Assembly: GCA_963733505.1 (NCBI GenBank)
Contig: CAVTDW010000005.1
Span: 372,001 to 436,000, forward strand
Reading direction: 5' to 3'
Source: JALYXV01 sp963733505
GTDB lineage: Bacteria > Actinomycetota > Acidimicrobiia > Acidimicrobiales > Palsa-688
DNA: 64,000 bases
Shown here: one piece after another, positions 34,096-43,283 of the stretch
How the letters are laid out: every line of letters starts with the position of its first letter
How positions within the stretch are numbered: position 1 is the first letter of the stretch
The notes under the pieces: generated by a model
Seen by the model: only the letters and a program-made list of their open reading frames with translations
The model's database searches: none
Told to the model about the DNA's origin: nothing
Position numbers and translations under genes: made by a program

Positions 34096-35631
34096 GTGCG
34101 GATTGCGGCCCTCGACCTCGGGAGCAACTCGTTCCACCTCCTGGTCGCCGACGCCCACCCCGACGGGACCTTCGAGCCCTTGGTCCGGGAGAAGGAGATC
34201 CTTCGACTGGCCGACAACGTGACCCGAAACGGGCGCATCGGCGAGGAGACGGCGGCCCAGGCGGTCGAGGTGGTGCGCCGGTTCCGAGCCCTGGCGGAGT
34301 CCGTTGACGCCAATGAGATCGTGGCGTGTGGCACCAGCGCCCTCCGTGAAGCCGAGGACTCGGCCGCCCTGGTCGACCGGATCGAAGGCGAGGCCGGCGT
34401 CCGGGTCGACGTCATCAGCGGCAAACAAGAGGCCCGGCTGATCTTCGCGGCCGTCCGGGCCAGCGTCGTCATCGACCCGGCGCCCGCCCTGGCCCTCGAC
34501 CTGGGCGGGGGCAGCCTGGAGCTGATGATCGGCGACCAGCTGGGCCTGGCGTGGTCGAAGAGCGTGAAGCTCGGGGTCGGCCGACTGACGGCGGAGCTAG
34601 TTCGAGGCGATCCCCCCACCCCCGCCGACCGGCGCCGGCTGGCCCGCCGGCTCATCGCGGTTCTGGCGCCGATCGCCATGGAGGTCGAAAGCCTCAGCCC
34701 CGAGATGCTGGTCGGCAGCAGCGGAACCCTCTGCGCCTTGATCCGCATGGCTGCCGCCCGCCGGACCGGCACCGTGCCCCCATCGGTCAACCAGTTGAAG
34801 GTCCGCAGCAAGGACCTGCTGGCGGTGCACGAACAGATCTTCGAACTGAGCGCCGCGGAACGGGAGAAGCTCCCCGGGATCGATGCCCGCCGTGCCGACC
34901 TTCTCCCGGCAGGGTCGATGCTCCTCACCACCGCCATGGAGCTGTTCGGTCTGGACGAACTCGTCGGCTCGGAGTGGGCCCTCCGTGAGGGCATCGTGCT
35001 CGACGCCATCGGCCACCACTCCCAGGCCGATTGGAGCGGCGAGCCCCGAAACCTCCGGCGGGAGTCGGTCGACGACCTGGCCCGGCGGTGCAACTGGCAG
35101 GAGCGCCACGCCCGCCAAGTGGCTCGCCTGGCGGTGGACCTCTTCGACGGGACGGCGGAGCTCCACGGCCTGGGCCACCACGAACGCGACCTGCTGGAGC
35201 ACGGCGCGCTGCTGCATGACATCGGCGAGCACGTCAGCATCGAAGGCCACGACAAGCACACCGCCTACCTGATCCAACACGGACGGCTGCGAGGCTTCGC
35301 GCCCGACGAGGTCGCCGTGTTGGCCTCGCTCGGCCGATTCCACCGGCGGGGCAACCCGAAGCTGTCGTTCGAGCCCTTCGCCTCCCTGCCCCCGGCCCGG
35401 CGGGAACGGGTGACCAAGCTGATCGCCCTCCTGCGCATCGCCGACGGGTTGGACCGCAACCATGCCGGATCGGTCGAGGGCATCGGCGTCAAGCTCGAGG
35501 ATCGCCGCGTCCGGCTCCTCATCCACGCGACCGGCGACATCGACCTCGAACTCTGGGGCCTGCGGCGCAAACGGGAACTGTTCGAGCGGGTCTTCGACGT
35601 CCCCCTCGAGTTCGAGGTCGTCGAGGATTAG
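34096..35631 (+). CDS. ppx: Ppx/GppA-type exopolyphosphatase with HD domain
   Basis: A 511-residue ASKHA-fold phosphatase starting at a GTG. It shows AALDLGSNSFHLLVADAH (phosphate 1 loop), CGTSALREAED, ISGKQEARLIF, ALDLGGGSLELMIGD (phosphate 2 loop) and LVGSSGTL. A C-terminal HD-like domain has EHGALLHDIGEHVSIEGHDK. It hydrolyses polyphosphate ends or pppGpp. The CYTH/CHAD neighbour upstream strengthens a polyphosphate role. About 160 bases of non-coding sequence separate the two. Confidence 0.9.
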   Translation: MRIAALDLGSNSFHLLVADAHPDGTFEPLVREKEILRLADNVTRNGRIGEETAAQAVEVVRRFRALAESVDANEIVACGTSALREAEDSAALVDRIEGEAGVRVDVISGKQEARLIFAAVRASVVIDPAPALALDLGGGSLELMIGDQLGLAWSKSVKLGVGRLTAELVRGDPPTPADRRRLARRLIAVLAPIAMEVESLSPEMLVGSSGTLCALIRMAAARRTGTVPPSVNQLKVRSKDLLAVHEQIFELSAAEREKLPGIDARRADLLPAGSMLLTTAMELFGLDELVGSEWALREGIVLDAIGHHSQADWSGEPRNLRRESVDDLARRCNWQERHARQVARLAVDLFDGTAELHGLGHHERDLLEHGALLHDIGEHVSIEGHDKHTAYLIQHGRLRGFAPDEVAVLASLGRFHRRGNPKLSFEPFASLPPARRERVTKLIALLRIADGLDRNHAGSVEGIGVKLEDRRVRLLIHATGDIDLELWGLRRKRELFERVFDVPLEFEVVED

Positions 35632-35692
35632 GGACGGCGACTAGCGACTCGCGACCGGCGATTCCGCGCCCTGAGGTGCTGGCCGCGCCGAG

Positions 35693-37891
35693 GTGGTCAC
35701 AGCCCTCAAGTACCCTGGGCCAGCGGTGCGTAGCCTAGGTCGGCTTCTGATTATCGCCCTCGTCGCAGGTGTCAGCCTGGCCCTGGGCATCACCGGTCTC
35801 GCCATTCCGGTGAGTGCCCTCATGAATGGAGCCACCGACTCCATCCCCAACCCCCTGCTCGACATCTTCAAGCAGCAGGCGCAGCGCTCGATCGTCTACG
35901 CCGCCGACGGGACGGTCCTGGCCGTGCTGCACGCCACCGAGAACCGTTCCCCGGTGAGCTTGCAGCAAGTGCCGCAGGACCTGATCGACGCCGTGATCGA
36001 CACCGAGGACGCCCGCTTCTTCACCCACGGCGGCATCGACATCAAGTCGACCGTTCGTGCCCTCGCCTCAGATGTGAAGAGCGGCGCCGCGGTCCAGGGT
36101 GCGTCGACCATCACCCAGCAGCTGGTCAAGACGGTGCTCAATACCCCGGAGAAGACCCTCGACCGCAAGGTCAAAGATGCCGTCATCTCCTCCCGGCTCG
36201 AGGGTCGGTACTCGAAGAACCAGATCCTCGAGGCATATCTCAACACCGTCTATTTCGGCAACGGGGCCTACGGGGTCCAAGCCGCGGCCGAGACCTACTT
36301 CAACGAGAACGTGGTCGAGGTGAAACCGGTACAGGCCGCGCTCCTGGCGGGCATGATCCGCGATCCCTTCGGCTACGACCCGATCCAGAATCCCCATGAC
36401 TCCCTTGCCCGGCGCAACTTCGTGCTGCAACGGATGGTCATCCAGCACCACCTCACGCAGGCCGACTCGACGGAGCTGGCCCAGACCCCGATCCCCGCCA
36501 AGCTCACGCCCCCGACGGGCACGACCGACACCAAGGACGACTACTACGTCGAGCGGGTGAAGCAGGTGCTGCTCAACCAGAGCAAGACGCTGGGGTCGAA
36601 CTACAACGAGCGCTACAACGAGTTGTTCAAGGGTGGGCTTCGGATCTACACCAATCTTGATCTGAACCTCCAGCACCTGGCCGAGCAGGGTGTGGCTGCG
36701 ACCCTGCCGGCACTCGCCACCAAGAATGGCTTCACCGCCGCCTTGGCATCGATCGACCCGACCAACGGCAAGGTGCGGGCGATCGTCGGAGGCCCGGGCT
36801 TTGACCAGGTCAAGTTCGATCTGACCCAGGGGCTACGCCAGCCGGGCTCTGGTTTCAAGGTGTTCACCCTGCTGGCGGCCTACGAAGCGGGCTATGGCCC
36901 CAACGACACCGTCGACTCGTCGTCGCCGTGCGCCATCAAGTTCAACGGCAACACTGCCCTGCTGAAGACGCCCATCAACAACGACGAGGGGAAGGGTTCG
37001 GGGCCCATCAGCGTGATCTCGGCGACCGCCAACTCGGTCAACTGCGCCTTCGTCCGCATCGCCCATGAGGTCGGCCTGAGCAAGGTGGTCGAGATGGCCC
37101 ATCGACTGGGCCTGCAGGAATCCTTCCCCCTGAACCCATCACTGGTGATCGGCTCGGAGGAGACGACCGTCTTGGAGATGGCCGGTGCCTACGCAACCCT
37201 CGCGGCCGACGGCGTCTACCACCAGCCCAGCTTCATCGACCGCATTGTCGACAATGGAGGCAAGACCGTCTTCACGGCCAACACCGCGGGCAAACGGGTC
37301 CTCGATCCCCAGATCGCCCGCGAGGCGGTCATGACGTTGCGGGCCGTGGTCCAGTACGGCACGGGAACCGGTGCGGCCCTACCCGACCGCCCCGTGGCGG
37401 GCAAGACCGGCACCACCGAGCACAACACCGACGCCTGGTTCAACGGGATCACGCCGCAGCTGGCCACCACGGTGTGGATGGGCGACCCGAAGGGACGAAC
37501 GCCCATGCAGTATCCGAGCACGCCGATCTCCGTCTTCGGCGGGACCTACCCGGCGACCATCTGGCATGTGTTCACCGAGGCCGCACTCACCGGCCAACCC
37601 GCGATCAACTTCCAGTCGCCTGACTTCGGGCGTATCCCCTCGGGCAAGCTGATTACCTCCAACCAGTTGCGCGCCGACTCACCCTTCGACACCGTGCCCA
37701 CGGTCCCGAGACCCGGCGGCAGCACCGTGCCCTCCAGCTCGTCGGTCCCGGGGACGAGCGTGGTGCCCCCGCCGACATCGACTGGGACCACGACGCCGGG
37801 CGCAACGACGACGCCGACCACCTCGAGGCGCACGACAACCACGGTGTGCGCGGTCATTTCCCACACCACGATCACCTACTGCCACCGTTGA
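35693..37891 (+). CDS. Class A penicillin-binding protein (transglycosylase/transpeptidase)
   Basis: A 732-residue cell-wall synthase. An N-terminal membrane anchor (RLLIIALVAGVSLALGITGL) is followed by the GT51 domain (TEDARFFTHGGID with catalytic Glu about 105, QGASTITQQLVKTVL, YLNTVYFGNGAYGVQAAAE). The transpeptidase domain has SGFK (Ser about 385), ATANSVNCAF (SxN) and AGKTGTTEHNTDAW (KTG about 568). The C-terminus is a Thr/Ser/Pro-rich tail ending in a short Cys-containing patch. The GTG at 35693 gives a sensible N-terminus. The zinc-ribbon gene starts in its stop (TTGA). Confidence 0.93.
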   Translation: MVTALKYPGPAVRSLGRLLIIALVAGVSLALGITGLAIPVSALMNGATDSIPNPLLDIFKQQAQRSIVYAADGTVLAVLHATENRSPVSLQQVPQDLIDAVIDTEDARFFTHGGIDIKSTVRALASDVKSGAAVQGASTITQQLVKTVLNTPEKTLDRKVKDAVISSRLEGRYSKNQILEAYLNTVYFGNGAYGVQAAAETYFNENVVEVKPVQAALLAGMIRDPFGYDPIQNPHDSLARRNFVLQRMVIQHHLTQADSTELAQTPIPAKLTPPTGTTDTKDDYYVERVKQVLLNQSKTLGSNYNERYNELFKGGLRIYTNLDLNLQHLAEQGVAATLPALATKNGFTAALASIDPTNGKVRAIVGGPGFDQVKFDLTQGLRQPGSGFKVFTLLAAYEAGYGPNDTVDSSSPCAIKFNGNTALLKTPINNDEGKGSGPISVISATANSVNCAFVRIAHEVGLSKVVEMAHRLGLQESFPLNPSLVIGSEETTVLEMAGAYATLAADGVYHQPSFIDRIVDNGGKTVFTANTAGKRVLDPQIAREAVMTLRAVVQYGTGTGAALPDRPVAGKTGTTEHNTDAWFNGITPQLATTVWMGDPKGRTPMQYPSTPISVFGGTYPATIWHVFTEAALTGQPAINFQSPDFGRIPSGKLITSNQLRADSPFDTVPTVPRPGGSTVPSSSSVPGTSVVPPPTSTGTTTPGATTTPTTSRRTTTTVCAVISHTTITYCHR

Positions 37892-38625
37892 CGACCCTGA
37901 CCGACGCCAACCTCGAGGCCCTGCTCGCCGTCCAGGGGCTCGACACGGACCTCGACCGCTGCCGGGTCCGTCTCGCATCGCTGCCCGAACGAGCCGAGCT
38001 GGCCGCCATCGACCTTCAGCTGGCGGCCCTGGAGCAGGGCCGGTTGGCGGCCGCGGCCGAGCGCGACGGGGTGGCTGACAGGCAGGCGTCGTTGGAGCAC
38101 AATCTGGCCACAGTCGAGAGCCGGGCCGCAGAGATCAAGAAGCGCCTCTACGGCGGAACCACCTCGGCCACCCGGGAGCTGCAGGCCATGGCGGCGGAGG
38201 TGGACTCACTCACGGCCCGGGCCTCGGAGCTCGAGAGCAGGGTGCTCGAGGCGATGGACGAACGCGAACCGCTCGACGCCCGGGTCGACAAGATCGACGG
38301 GGAAAAGTCCTCGCTGCTGGCGGCTCGGGCGGCGGTGGGGGAGCGGCTCGCGGCCCGCGAAGCCGAGGTGGTGGCCGAAACCGACACCCTCAACACCGCC
38401 CGGGCGCAGGCCGCGACCCAGGTCCCCGACGACCTCGCGGTCGTCTACAACCGGCTCCGGCAGCGCCTCGGGGGAGTCGGCGTGGCTCGGTTGGTCGGGT
38501 CGCGATGCGACGGTTGCCATCTGAGCCTGGCGGCCACCGAGATCGATCAGCTGCGCCGGCAGCCGCCCGGGACGCTCACCTTCTGCGAGCAGTGCGGGCG
38601 GATCCTGGTGGCAACGCATCGGTGA
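37888..38625 (+). CDS. Coiled-coil zinc-ribbon protein (CT398-like)
   Basis: About 245 residues from the TTG at 37888, which overlaps the PBP stop. A long coiled coil (LDTDLDRCRVRLASLPERAE through EAEVVAETDTLNTARAQ) ends in a C4 zinc ribbon (GSRCDGCHLSLA and LTFCEQCGRILV). This CT398-like family is widely conserved next to RNase H or Nif3-like genes in Actinobacteria, and its role is unclear. About 225 bases without a gene follow, holding only a G-run/C-run hairpin near 38656-38686. Confidence 0.87.
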   Translation: MTTLTDANLEALLAVQGLDTDLDRCRVRLASLPERAELAAIDLQLAALEQGRLAAAAERDGVADRQASLEHNLATVESRAAEIKKRLYGGTTSATRELQAMAAEVDSLTARASELESRVLEAMDEREPLDARVDKIDGEKSSLLAARAAVGERLAAREAEVVAETDTLNTARAQAATQVPDDLAVVYNRLRQRLGGVGVARLVGSRCDGCHLSLAATEIDQLRRQPPGTLTFCEQCGRILVATHR

Positions 38626-38851
38626 TGCAGCGCTCCTAGCGGGGAAAACACCTCGTTGGGGGAGGGAGGGTCCCCCCCTCTTTCCCCCGAACGGGGGCGG
38701 CATGGTGAGGCGGCCGTCCCATACGTTCGCCTCCTCTGCGGCTGGGAGGGGTACCACAGCGCGGCTGGCCGATCCGGTCAGGCGGGCCGTTGCCGCACCC
38801 AGACGCGCCATTCAGAGCGCTAACTACACCTAGGCCAATACGGCAGGGGGA

Positions 38852-40444
38852 ATGTCGGACATGCCTCGCAAGGTAGGAGTCTTGGCCTGGTTGAACGTGG
38901 TGCTCGTCGGCGCCCTCGTGTTGGGACTGGTCTACACGTTGCGGCTGTACCCGCGACTCGACGCCGGCCAGCGGGTCGTCGACGGCCTCAAGCCGGCTTT
39001 CGTACCGGCGCGGGCCCAGGGCGACCGCCTCGGCGTCAACTACATCTCCCATGCCGTTGACCTCCTCGATCCGGTGACCACGGACAAGGGTTCCGGAGCT
39101 TCGGAAGTCCCCAAGCTCGTCTCCCTTGTGTCCTCCAAGACGGGCCTGAGCGCGGCAGCGGTCGTGGCGACCCTCCAGAGCAAATTTCCCCATACCTTGG
39201 CCCTTCTCCAGGCGATTCCCCTCAGCTCGGTGACGGCGGAACTCCCGGGGTTCCTCGACTTTGTCGCGGCGGAGTTGAAGGTCACGACGCCGCAGCTGGT
39301 GACGACCTTGCAGACCAGTTTCCCGCACCTGTACCAGGCCGTAGCCAACCTCCCGACGGTCACCAATGGCTGGAACGACGTTCCCAAGATTGACGGTTTG
39401 ACCCGCTTCAACGGCGCGGCGGTGAAGACCGCGCCGCAGGTGCGTGACTACTTCAGCCAGGACGTGGTTCCGATCGTGGAGAAGAACAGCAGCAACTTCC
39501 ACCGCGTCGCCAAGTATTTCCCGCCGGTCAAGGACATACCGATCCTGCTGACGGCGATCGGCGGCATTGCGGTCCTGTTCGGCTTGCTCATGATGCTGCG
39601 GTCGGCGTCGGGGAACGTGGGTCACAAGGAAGCGAACGTCACCTGGACCATCGTTCTGCTGCTTGGCGTGCTGGTCCTCGGCATCGTGTTCGGGGCCCAG
39701 ATCTACCCGCGCCTCGACGGTGGCTCACATCTGGTGCGAGACGCACGACCAGGCTTTGTGCCGCAACGGCTGGCGGGCGACCGAGCGGGGATCAACTTCG
39801 TCTCCAACGTGGTCGACATGGCCGGCCCGATCATGAACGACAACGGGAAAGCGGGCGACGACATCAAGACGCTCCTGACCACACTGTCGAGCAAGACCGG
39901 TTTGACCCAGCCCCAGTTGCTGGCCGCCATCCAGGCCAAGTTCCCCCACACCGCCGCCCTCCTGCAAGCCGTTCCCCTGTCGGCGGTGAACGCCGAGATC
40001 CCAGGGGTGCTCGACTTGTTACACGTCGTCTTGAATGCCACGCCCGACCAGGTGCTCACGACCCTCAAGACCAATGTGCCCGGACTCACCCAGTCGATTG
40101 TCAACCTCCCGCTGGTGGTCAACGGCTGGGACAACTATCCCGGCGGGCGCCAGCTGACCCGCTTCAACGGGTCGGCGGTGACCAATGCGCCCCAGCTGCG
40201 GGACTACCTCAGCGCCGACGTCGTGGCGGCGCTCGAGAAGGTGGCGCCCGACTTCAACAAGCTGGACACCATCAAGCCCGACCTCACGCTGTTCCCGGGG
40301 TTGTTGACCATCCTTGGTGGCCTGGTCGTGATCTACGGGATCATCATGCTGATCGTGGTCAACCTGCCTGATCCCGACGCCGAGATGCGGGCCCGCAAAG
40401 CCCGAGGCCCAGGCGGCAGACGGGCTGCGGGCGCCGAAGCGTAG
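38852..40444 (+). CDS. Membrane protein with complete internal duplication, function unknown
   Basis: A 530-residue protein made of two tandem copies of about 240 residues. Each copy has a membrane helix (VVLVGALVLGLVYTLRLYP; IVLLLGVLVLGIVFGAQIYP), then PRLD, a globular extracytoplasmic domain with shared landmarks (SSKTGL, KFPHT, LLQAIPLS/LLQAVPLS, NLPTVTNGW/NLPLVVNGW, LTRFNG, APQVRDYFS/APQLRDYLS) and a closing membrane helix. This gives four membrane spans and two surface domains. I recognise no family. ATG 38852 sits one base from AGGGGGA; ATG 38861 has better spacing. It is monocistronic. Confidence 0.75.
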   Translation: MSDMPRKVGVLAWLNVVLVGALVLGLVYTLRLYPRLDAGQRVVDGLKPAFVPARAQGDRLGVNYISHAVDLLDPVTTDKGSGASEVPKLVSLVSSKTGLSAAAVVATLQSKFPHTLALLQAIPLSSVTAELPGFLDFVAAELKVTTPQLVTTLQTSFPHLYQAVANLPTVTNGWNDVPKIDGLTRFNGAAVKTAPQVRDYFSQDVVPIVEKNSSNFHRVAKYFPPVKDIPILLTAIGGIAVLFGLLMMLRSASGNVGHKEANVTWTIVLLLGVLVLGIVFGAQIYPRLDGGSHLVRDARPGFVPQRLAGDRAGINFVSNVVDMAGPIMNDNGKAGDDIKTLLTTLSSKTGLTQPQLLAAIQAKFPHTAALLQAVPLSAVNAEIPGVLDLLHVVLNATPDQVLTTLKTNVPGLTQSIVNLPLVVNGWDNYPGGRQLTRFNGSAVTNAPQLRDYLSADVVAALEKVAPDFNKLDTIKPDLTLFPGLLTILGGLVVIYGIIMLIVVNLPDPDAEMRARKARGPGGRRAAGAEA

Positions 40445-40463
40445 ACCGCTCGACCGCCCGTCG

Positions 40464-41090
40464 TCAGTCGATCGTCGAGGCTTCGTGATGGCCGGTGAGT
40501 TCGCCGGCCATCACGGGTCCCGGTAGCACGTTGCCCGGTGGGGCCAGGGGACAGGCCCAGGCCGGGTCGTAGGCGCACGATGGGTTGTAGGCGAAGTTGA
40601 GGTCGATGACCAAGGTGTTGCCGTCGCCACCGAGGTCGGCACCTTTGACGGTGTCGATCAGGTAGCGCCCGCCGCCGTAGGTCGCCTTGCCCGCCAAGGC
40701 ATCTTTGACGGGGACGAAGAGGCCACCCCCGTAGGAGGAGAGCCACCAGACATCGAGTTGGCCCCGTTCGCCCCGTTCGCCCAGGTGGACCCGGCCGATG
40801 CGCTCGAAGGCGACGATGCCGTCGGTGCCCGTTGGTACCTCCATGCGGGCGGGTGGAAGGTCGGTATCCACCTCGGCTTCGAAGCGTTGGTCGGGATCGT
40901 ACGGTGCGATGGGAAGCCCCGAGAACGACGCTCGGGCCTCGGGGAGCAAAGGCGAATCCGGGTGATGGCGAAAGAGATCGTCGCGCTCGTCGCGCCAGAG
41001 CTGATGGGCCGAGCCGATGTCGCTCGACGCCCGGATCTCGGCGTAGAGGGCGGCGACGCGCCGGCGCCAGTCCAGGAGTGTGAGCGACAT
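40464..41090 (-). CDS. DUF1684 family protein
   Basis: About 208 residues from the ATG at 41090 (MSLTLLDWRRRVAALYAEIR). It has the DUF1684 plan: LWRDERDDLFRHHPDSPL, a beta core with LWWLS-like DVWWLSSYGGGLFVPVKDAL, TYGGGRYLIDT, and the signature NFAYNPSCAYDPAWACPLAP. Function unknown. The open frame continues upstream through a tandem repeat to 41267, but that extension is repeat-encoded and unlikely to be translated. Confidence 0.82.
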   Translation of the reverse strand: MSLTLLDWRRRVAALYAEIRASSDIGSAHQLWRDERDDLFRHHPDSPLLPEARASFSGLPIAPYDPDQRFEAEVDTDLPPARMEVPTGTDGIVAFERIGRVHLGERGERGQLDVWWLSSYGGGLFVPVKDALAGKATYGGGRYLIDTVKGADLGGDGNTLVIDLNFAYNPSCAYDPAWACPLAPPGNVLPGPVMAGELTGHHEASTID

Positions 41091-41139
41091 CGAGCCGGGG
41101 CTAGTCGCGTTGCTGGTCGCGAGACGGGTGTCGGTGCGT

Positions 41140-41233
41140 GTGGAGGCGCGGGTCGCGGTGCGGTGGAGGCGCGGGTCGCGGTGCGGGTGGAGGCGCGGGT
41201 CGCGGTGCGGGTGGAGGCGCGGGTCGCGGTGCG
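41140..41233. repeat. Four tandem copies of a 23-24 bp repeat
   Basis: The unit GTGGAGGCGCGGGTCGCGGT plus GCG repeats at 41140-41162, 41163-41185, 41186-41209 and 41210-41233. Two copies are 23 bases and two are 24, so the frame slips. On the minus strand the 24-base copies would encode HPHRDPRL. It fills much of the gap between the divergent DUF1684 and lipase maturation factor genes. Confidence 0.85.
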
Positions 41234-41326
41234 TGTGGATCGGTGAGAGGTTCATGCGGTCGGTCATCTGGCTATGGCTGACGGTGTGAGCCGTCCGCCG
41301 CTGGCGACCGCAACCCTAGTGACGTC

Positions 41327-42778
41327 GTGGTGACGGCGACGCTGAACTGGCTGTCGGCGCCCGGTTACTGGCTGGGTCGGCTTTTCTTCCAGCGGGCCTT
41401 GGCCGCCATCTACCTCGTCGCCTTCGTGGCGGCGGCCAACCAGTTCCCGCCCCTGCTGGGGGAGCGCGGCCTGCTGCCGGTGCCGGCGTTCGTGGCGCGG
41501 GTGGGGTTCTGGCGATCGCCCAGCGTCTTCCAGCTGCATTACTCCGACCGGTTCTTCGCCGTGGTGGCGTGGAGCGGGTCCGCGCTGGCGCTGGCATGTG
41601 TCGGCGGACTACCCGAGCGCGGTCCGCTGTGGTGCTCGATGCTGGCCTGGTTGGCGCTCTGGGTCCTCTACCTGTCGATAGTCAACGTGGGGCAGCGTTT
41701 CTACAGCTTCGGCTGGGAGACCCTCCTCTTGGAGTCGGGCTTCATCGCCGTCTTTCTCGGACCGTCCCATCTTGCGCCGCCGACGATCGGGATCGTGGCG
41801 CTGCGGTGGCTCCTCTTCCGGCTGGAATTCGGGGCCGGCTTGATCAAGCTGCGGGGCGATCCCTGCTGGCGCGACCTGACCTGCCTGTTCTACCACCACG
41901 AAACACAGCCGCTTCCAGGCCCGCTCAGCTGGTATTTCCACCACCTTCCACCGAGGGTCCACAAGGCCGAGGTGGTCGGAAACCATGTCGCCCAGCTGGT
42001 CGCGCCGGTCTTGCTCTTCGCCCCCCAACCGGTCGCAGCCATCGCGGCGGCGGTGATCGTGATCACCCAGGCCTGGCTTGTCCTCAGTGGCAACTTCGCC
42101 TGGCTCAACGTCTTGACCATCGTGTTGGCGTTGAGTTGCGTCAGCGACCGCTACGCCCAGCTGGTGCTGCCCGACGCGCTCGGGCCGCCGGGTGCGCTGG
42201 TGGCCGGTCCCCGCTGGTGGCAGGCGGCGGTGGTTGCCCTGGCGCTGCTGATCGCGGTGCTGAGCCGCTTCCCGGTGCGCAACATGGCCTCACGGCGCCA
42301 GATGATGAACTCCAGCTTCGACCCGTTCCACTTGGTCAACACCTATGGCGCGTTCGGTCGGGTGACGAAGCGTCGTTACGAGGTGGTCATCGAAGGGACC
42401 GACGCGTCGGTGATCGACGAGACGACGTCGTGGCGGGAGTATCAGTTCAAGGGGAAGCCCGGCGACCCGCAGCGGCGGCCCCCGCACGTGGCGCCCTATC
42501 ACCTGCGCCTCGATTGGCTGATGTGGTTCGTGCCCCTGTCTCGGGGCGCCGACCAGGGATGGCTCATGGCGCTGCTCGGCCGGCTGTTGGACGGCGACGC
42601 GTCGCTGCTCAAGCTGCTGCGGGCAAATCCGTTTCCCGTACAACCGCCGGAGTGGGTCCGGGCCAGCCTGTACCACTACCGCTTCAGCAGCCCCGCGGAG
42701 CGACGCGAGACCGGGGCGTGGTGGGTGCGCACGAGGACCGCGGAGCTGGTGGCGCCGCTAGGGCATGCTGTGCCATGA
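41327..42778 (+). CDS. Lipase maturation factor family membrane protein
   Basis: A 483-residue polytopic membrane protein. It shows many hydrophobic segments and family landmarks: LHYSDRFFAVVAWSGSALAL, SFGWETLLLESGFIAVFLGP, LIKLRGDPCWRDLTCLFYHH, ETQPLPGPLSWYFHHLP, and a C-terminal soluble part (NSSFDPFHLVNTYGAFGRVT, LRLDWLMWFVPLS). LMF1-like proteins mature lipases in animal ER; bacterial members are uncharacterised. The GTG start is at 41327. The stop overlaps the next gene (ATGA). Confidence 0.87.
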   Translation: MVTATLNWLSAPGYWLGRLFFQRALAAIYLVAFVAAANQFPPLLGERGLLPVPAFVARVGFWRSPSVFQLHYSDRFFAVVAWSGSALALACVGGLPERGPLWCSMLAWLALWVLYLSIVNVGQRFYSFGWETLLLESGFIAVFLGPSHLAPPTIGIVALRWLLFRLEFGAGLIKLRGDPCWRDLTCLFYHHETQPLPGPLSWYFHHLPPRVHKAEVVGNHVAQLVAPVLLFAPQPVAAIAAAVIVITQAWLVLSGNFAWLNVLTIVLALSCVSDRYAQLVLPDALGPPGALVAGPRWWQAAVVALALLIAVLSRFPVRNMASRRQMMNSSFDPFHLVNTYGAFGRVTKRRYEVVIEGTDASVIDETTSWREYQFKGKPGDPQRRPPHVAPYHLRLDWLMWFVPLSRGADQGWLMALLGRLLDGDASLLKLLRANPFPVQPPEWVRASLYHYRFSSPAERRETGAWWVRTRTAELVAPLGHAVP

Positions 42779-43218
42779 CGCTGGACGAGGAGGAGTGCTG
42801 GGCCCTTCTGGCCGCGGCGCGCCACGGTGTTCTCGGGACGGTCCATCCCCAGCGGGGCGTCGATGCCGTGCCCGTGGTGTTCGTGGTACTGCCCAACCCT
42901 GGAGCAGGGGCCGAGGTGCGCCCCTCGGTCGTGATACCGCTCGACACGGTGAAGCCCAAGCGTTCTGCCCGGCTGCAGCGTCTGGCCAACATCGAGCGCG
43001 ATGCCCGCTGCGTCCTGCTGGTCGACCACTACGACGACGACTGGTCACAGCTCTGGTGGGTGCGCCTGCACGCCGCGGCGACAGCATCGCCGTCGGATGC
43101 GAGCGAAGCGGTCCTCGCGGCACTCTCGGAGCGGTACCCGCAGTACCGGCTCCCAGGATCGGTGGTCGCCGTGATGACCCTCGCGCCGACGGCGCTGACC
43201 GGTTGGCGGGCATCCTGA
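42775..43218 (+). CDS. TIGR03668-type PPOX-class F420-dependent oxidoreductase
   Basis: A 147-residue split-barrel flavin/deazaflavin protein. It has LAAARHGVLGTVHPQRGVDA and PVVFVVL at the start, IPLDTVKPKRSARLQRLANI, and VLLVDHYDDDWSQLWWVRLH, matching the F420 PPOX family TIGR03668. The substrate is unknown. The ATG overlaps the lipase maturation factor stop. Together with the Ddn-like gene at 44.2 kb it implies that the host makes coenzyme F420. Confidence 0.85.
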   Translation: MTLDEEECWALLAAARHGVLGTVHPQRGVDAVPVVFVVLPNPGAGAEVRPSVVIPLDTVKPKRSARLQRLANIERDARCVLLVDHYDDDWSQLWWVRLHAAATASPSDASEAVLAALSERYPQYRLPGSVVAVMTLAPTALTGWRAS

Positions 43219-43283
43219 CCACGATCGGCTCGAGCGGCGGGCTCGAGCCGATCGTGGCCGGCCCGGGTCACGAGAGGGAGACG

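Noticed and set aside
38626..38851. Possible RNase P RNA gene next to the zinc-ribbon gene
   Set aside because: In some Actinobacteria rnpB lies near this family, but the gap is only 226 bases and lacks the conserved GAGGAAAGTCC-like and ACAGAAA-like segments.
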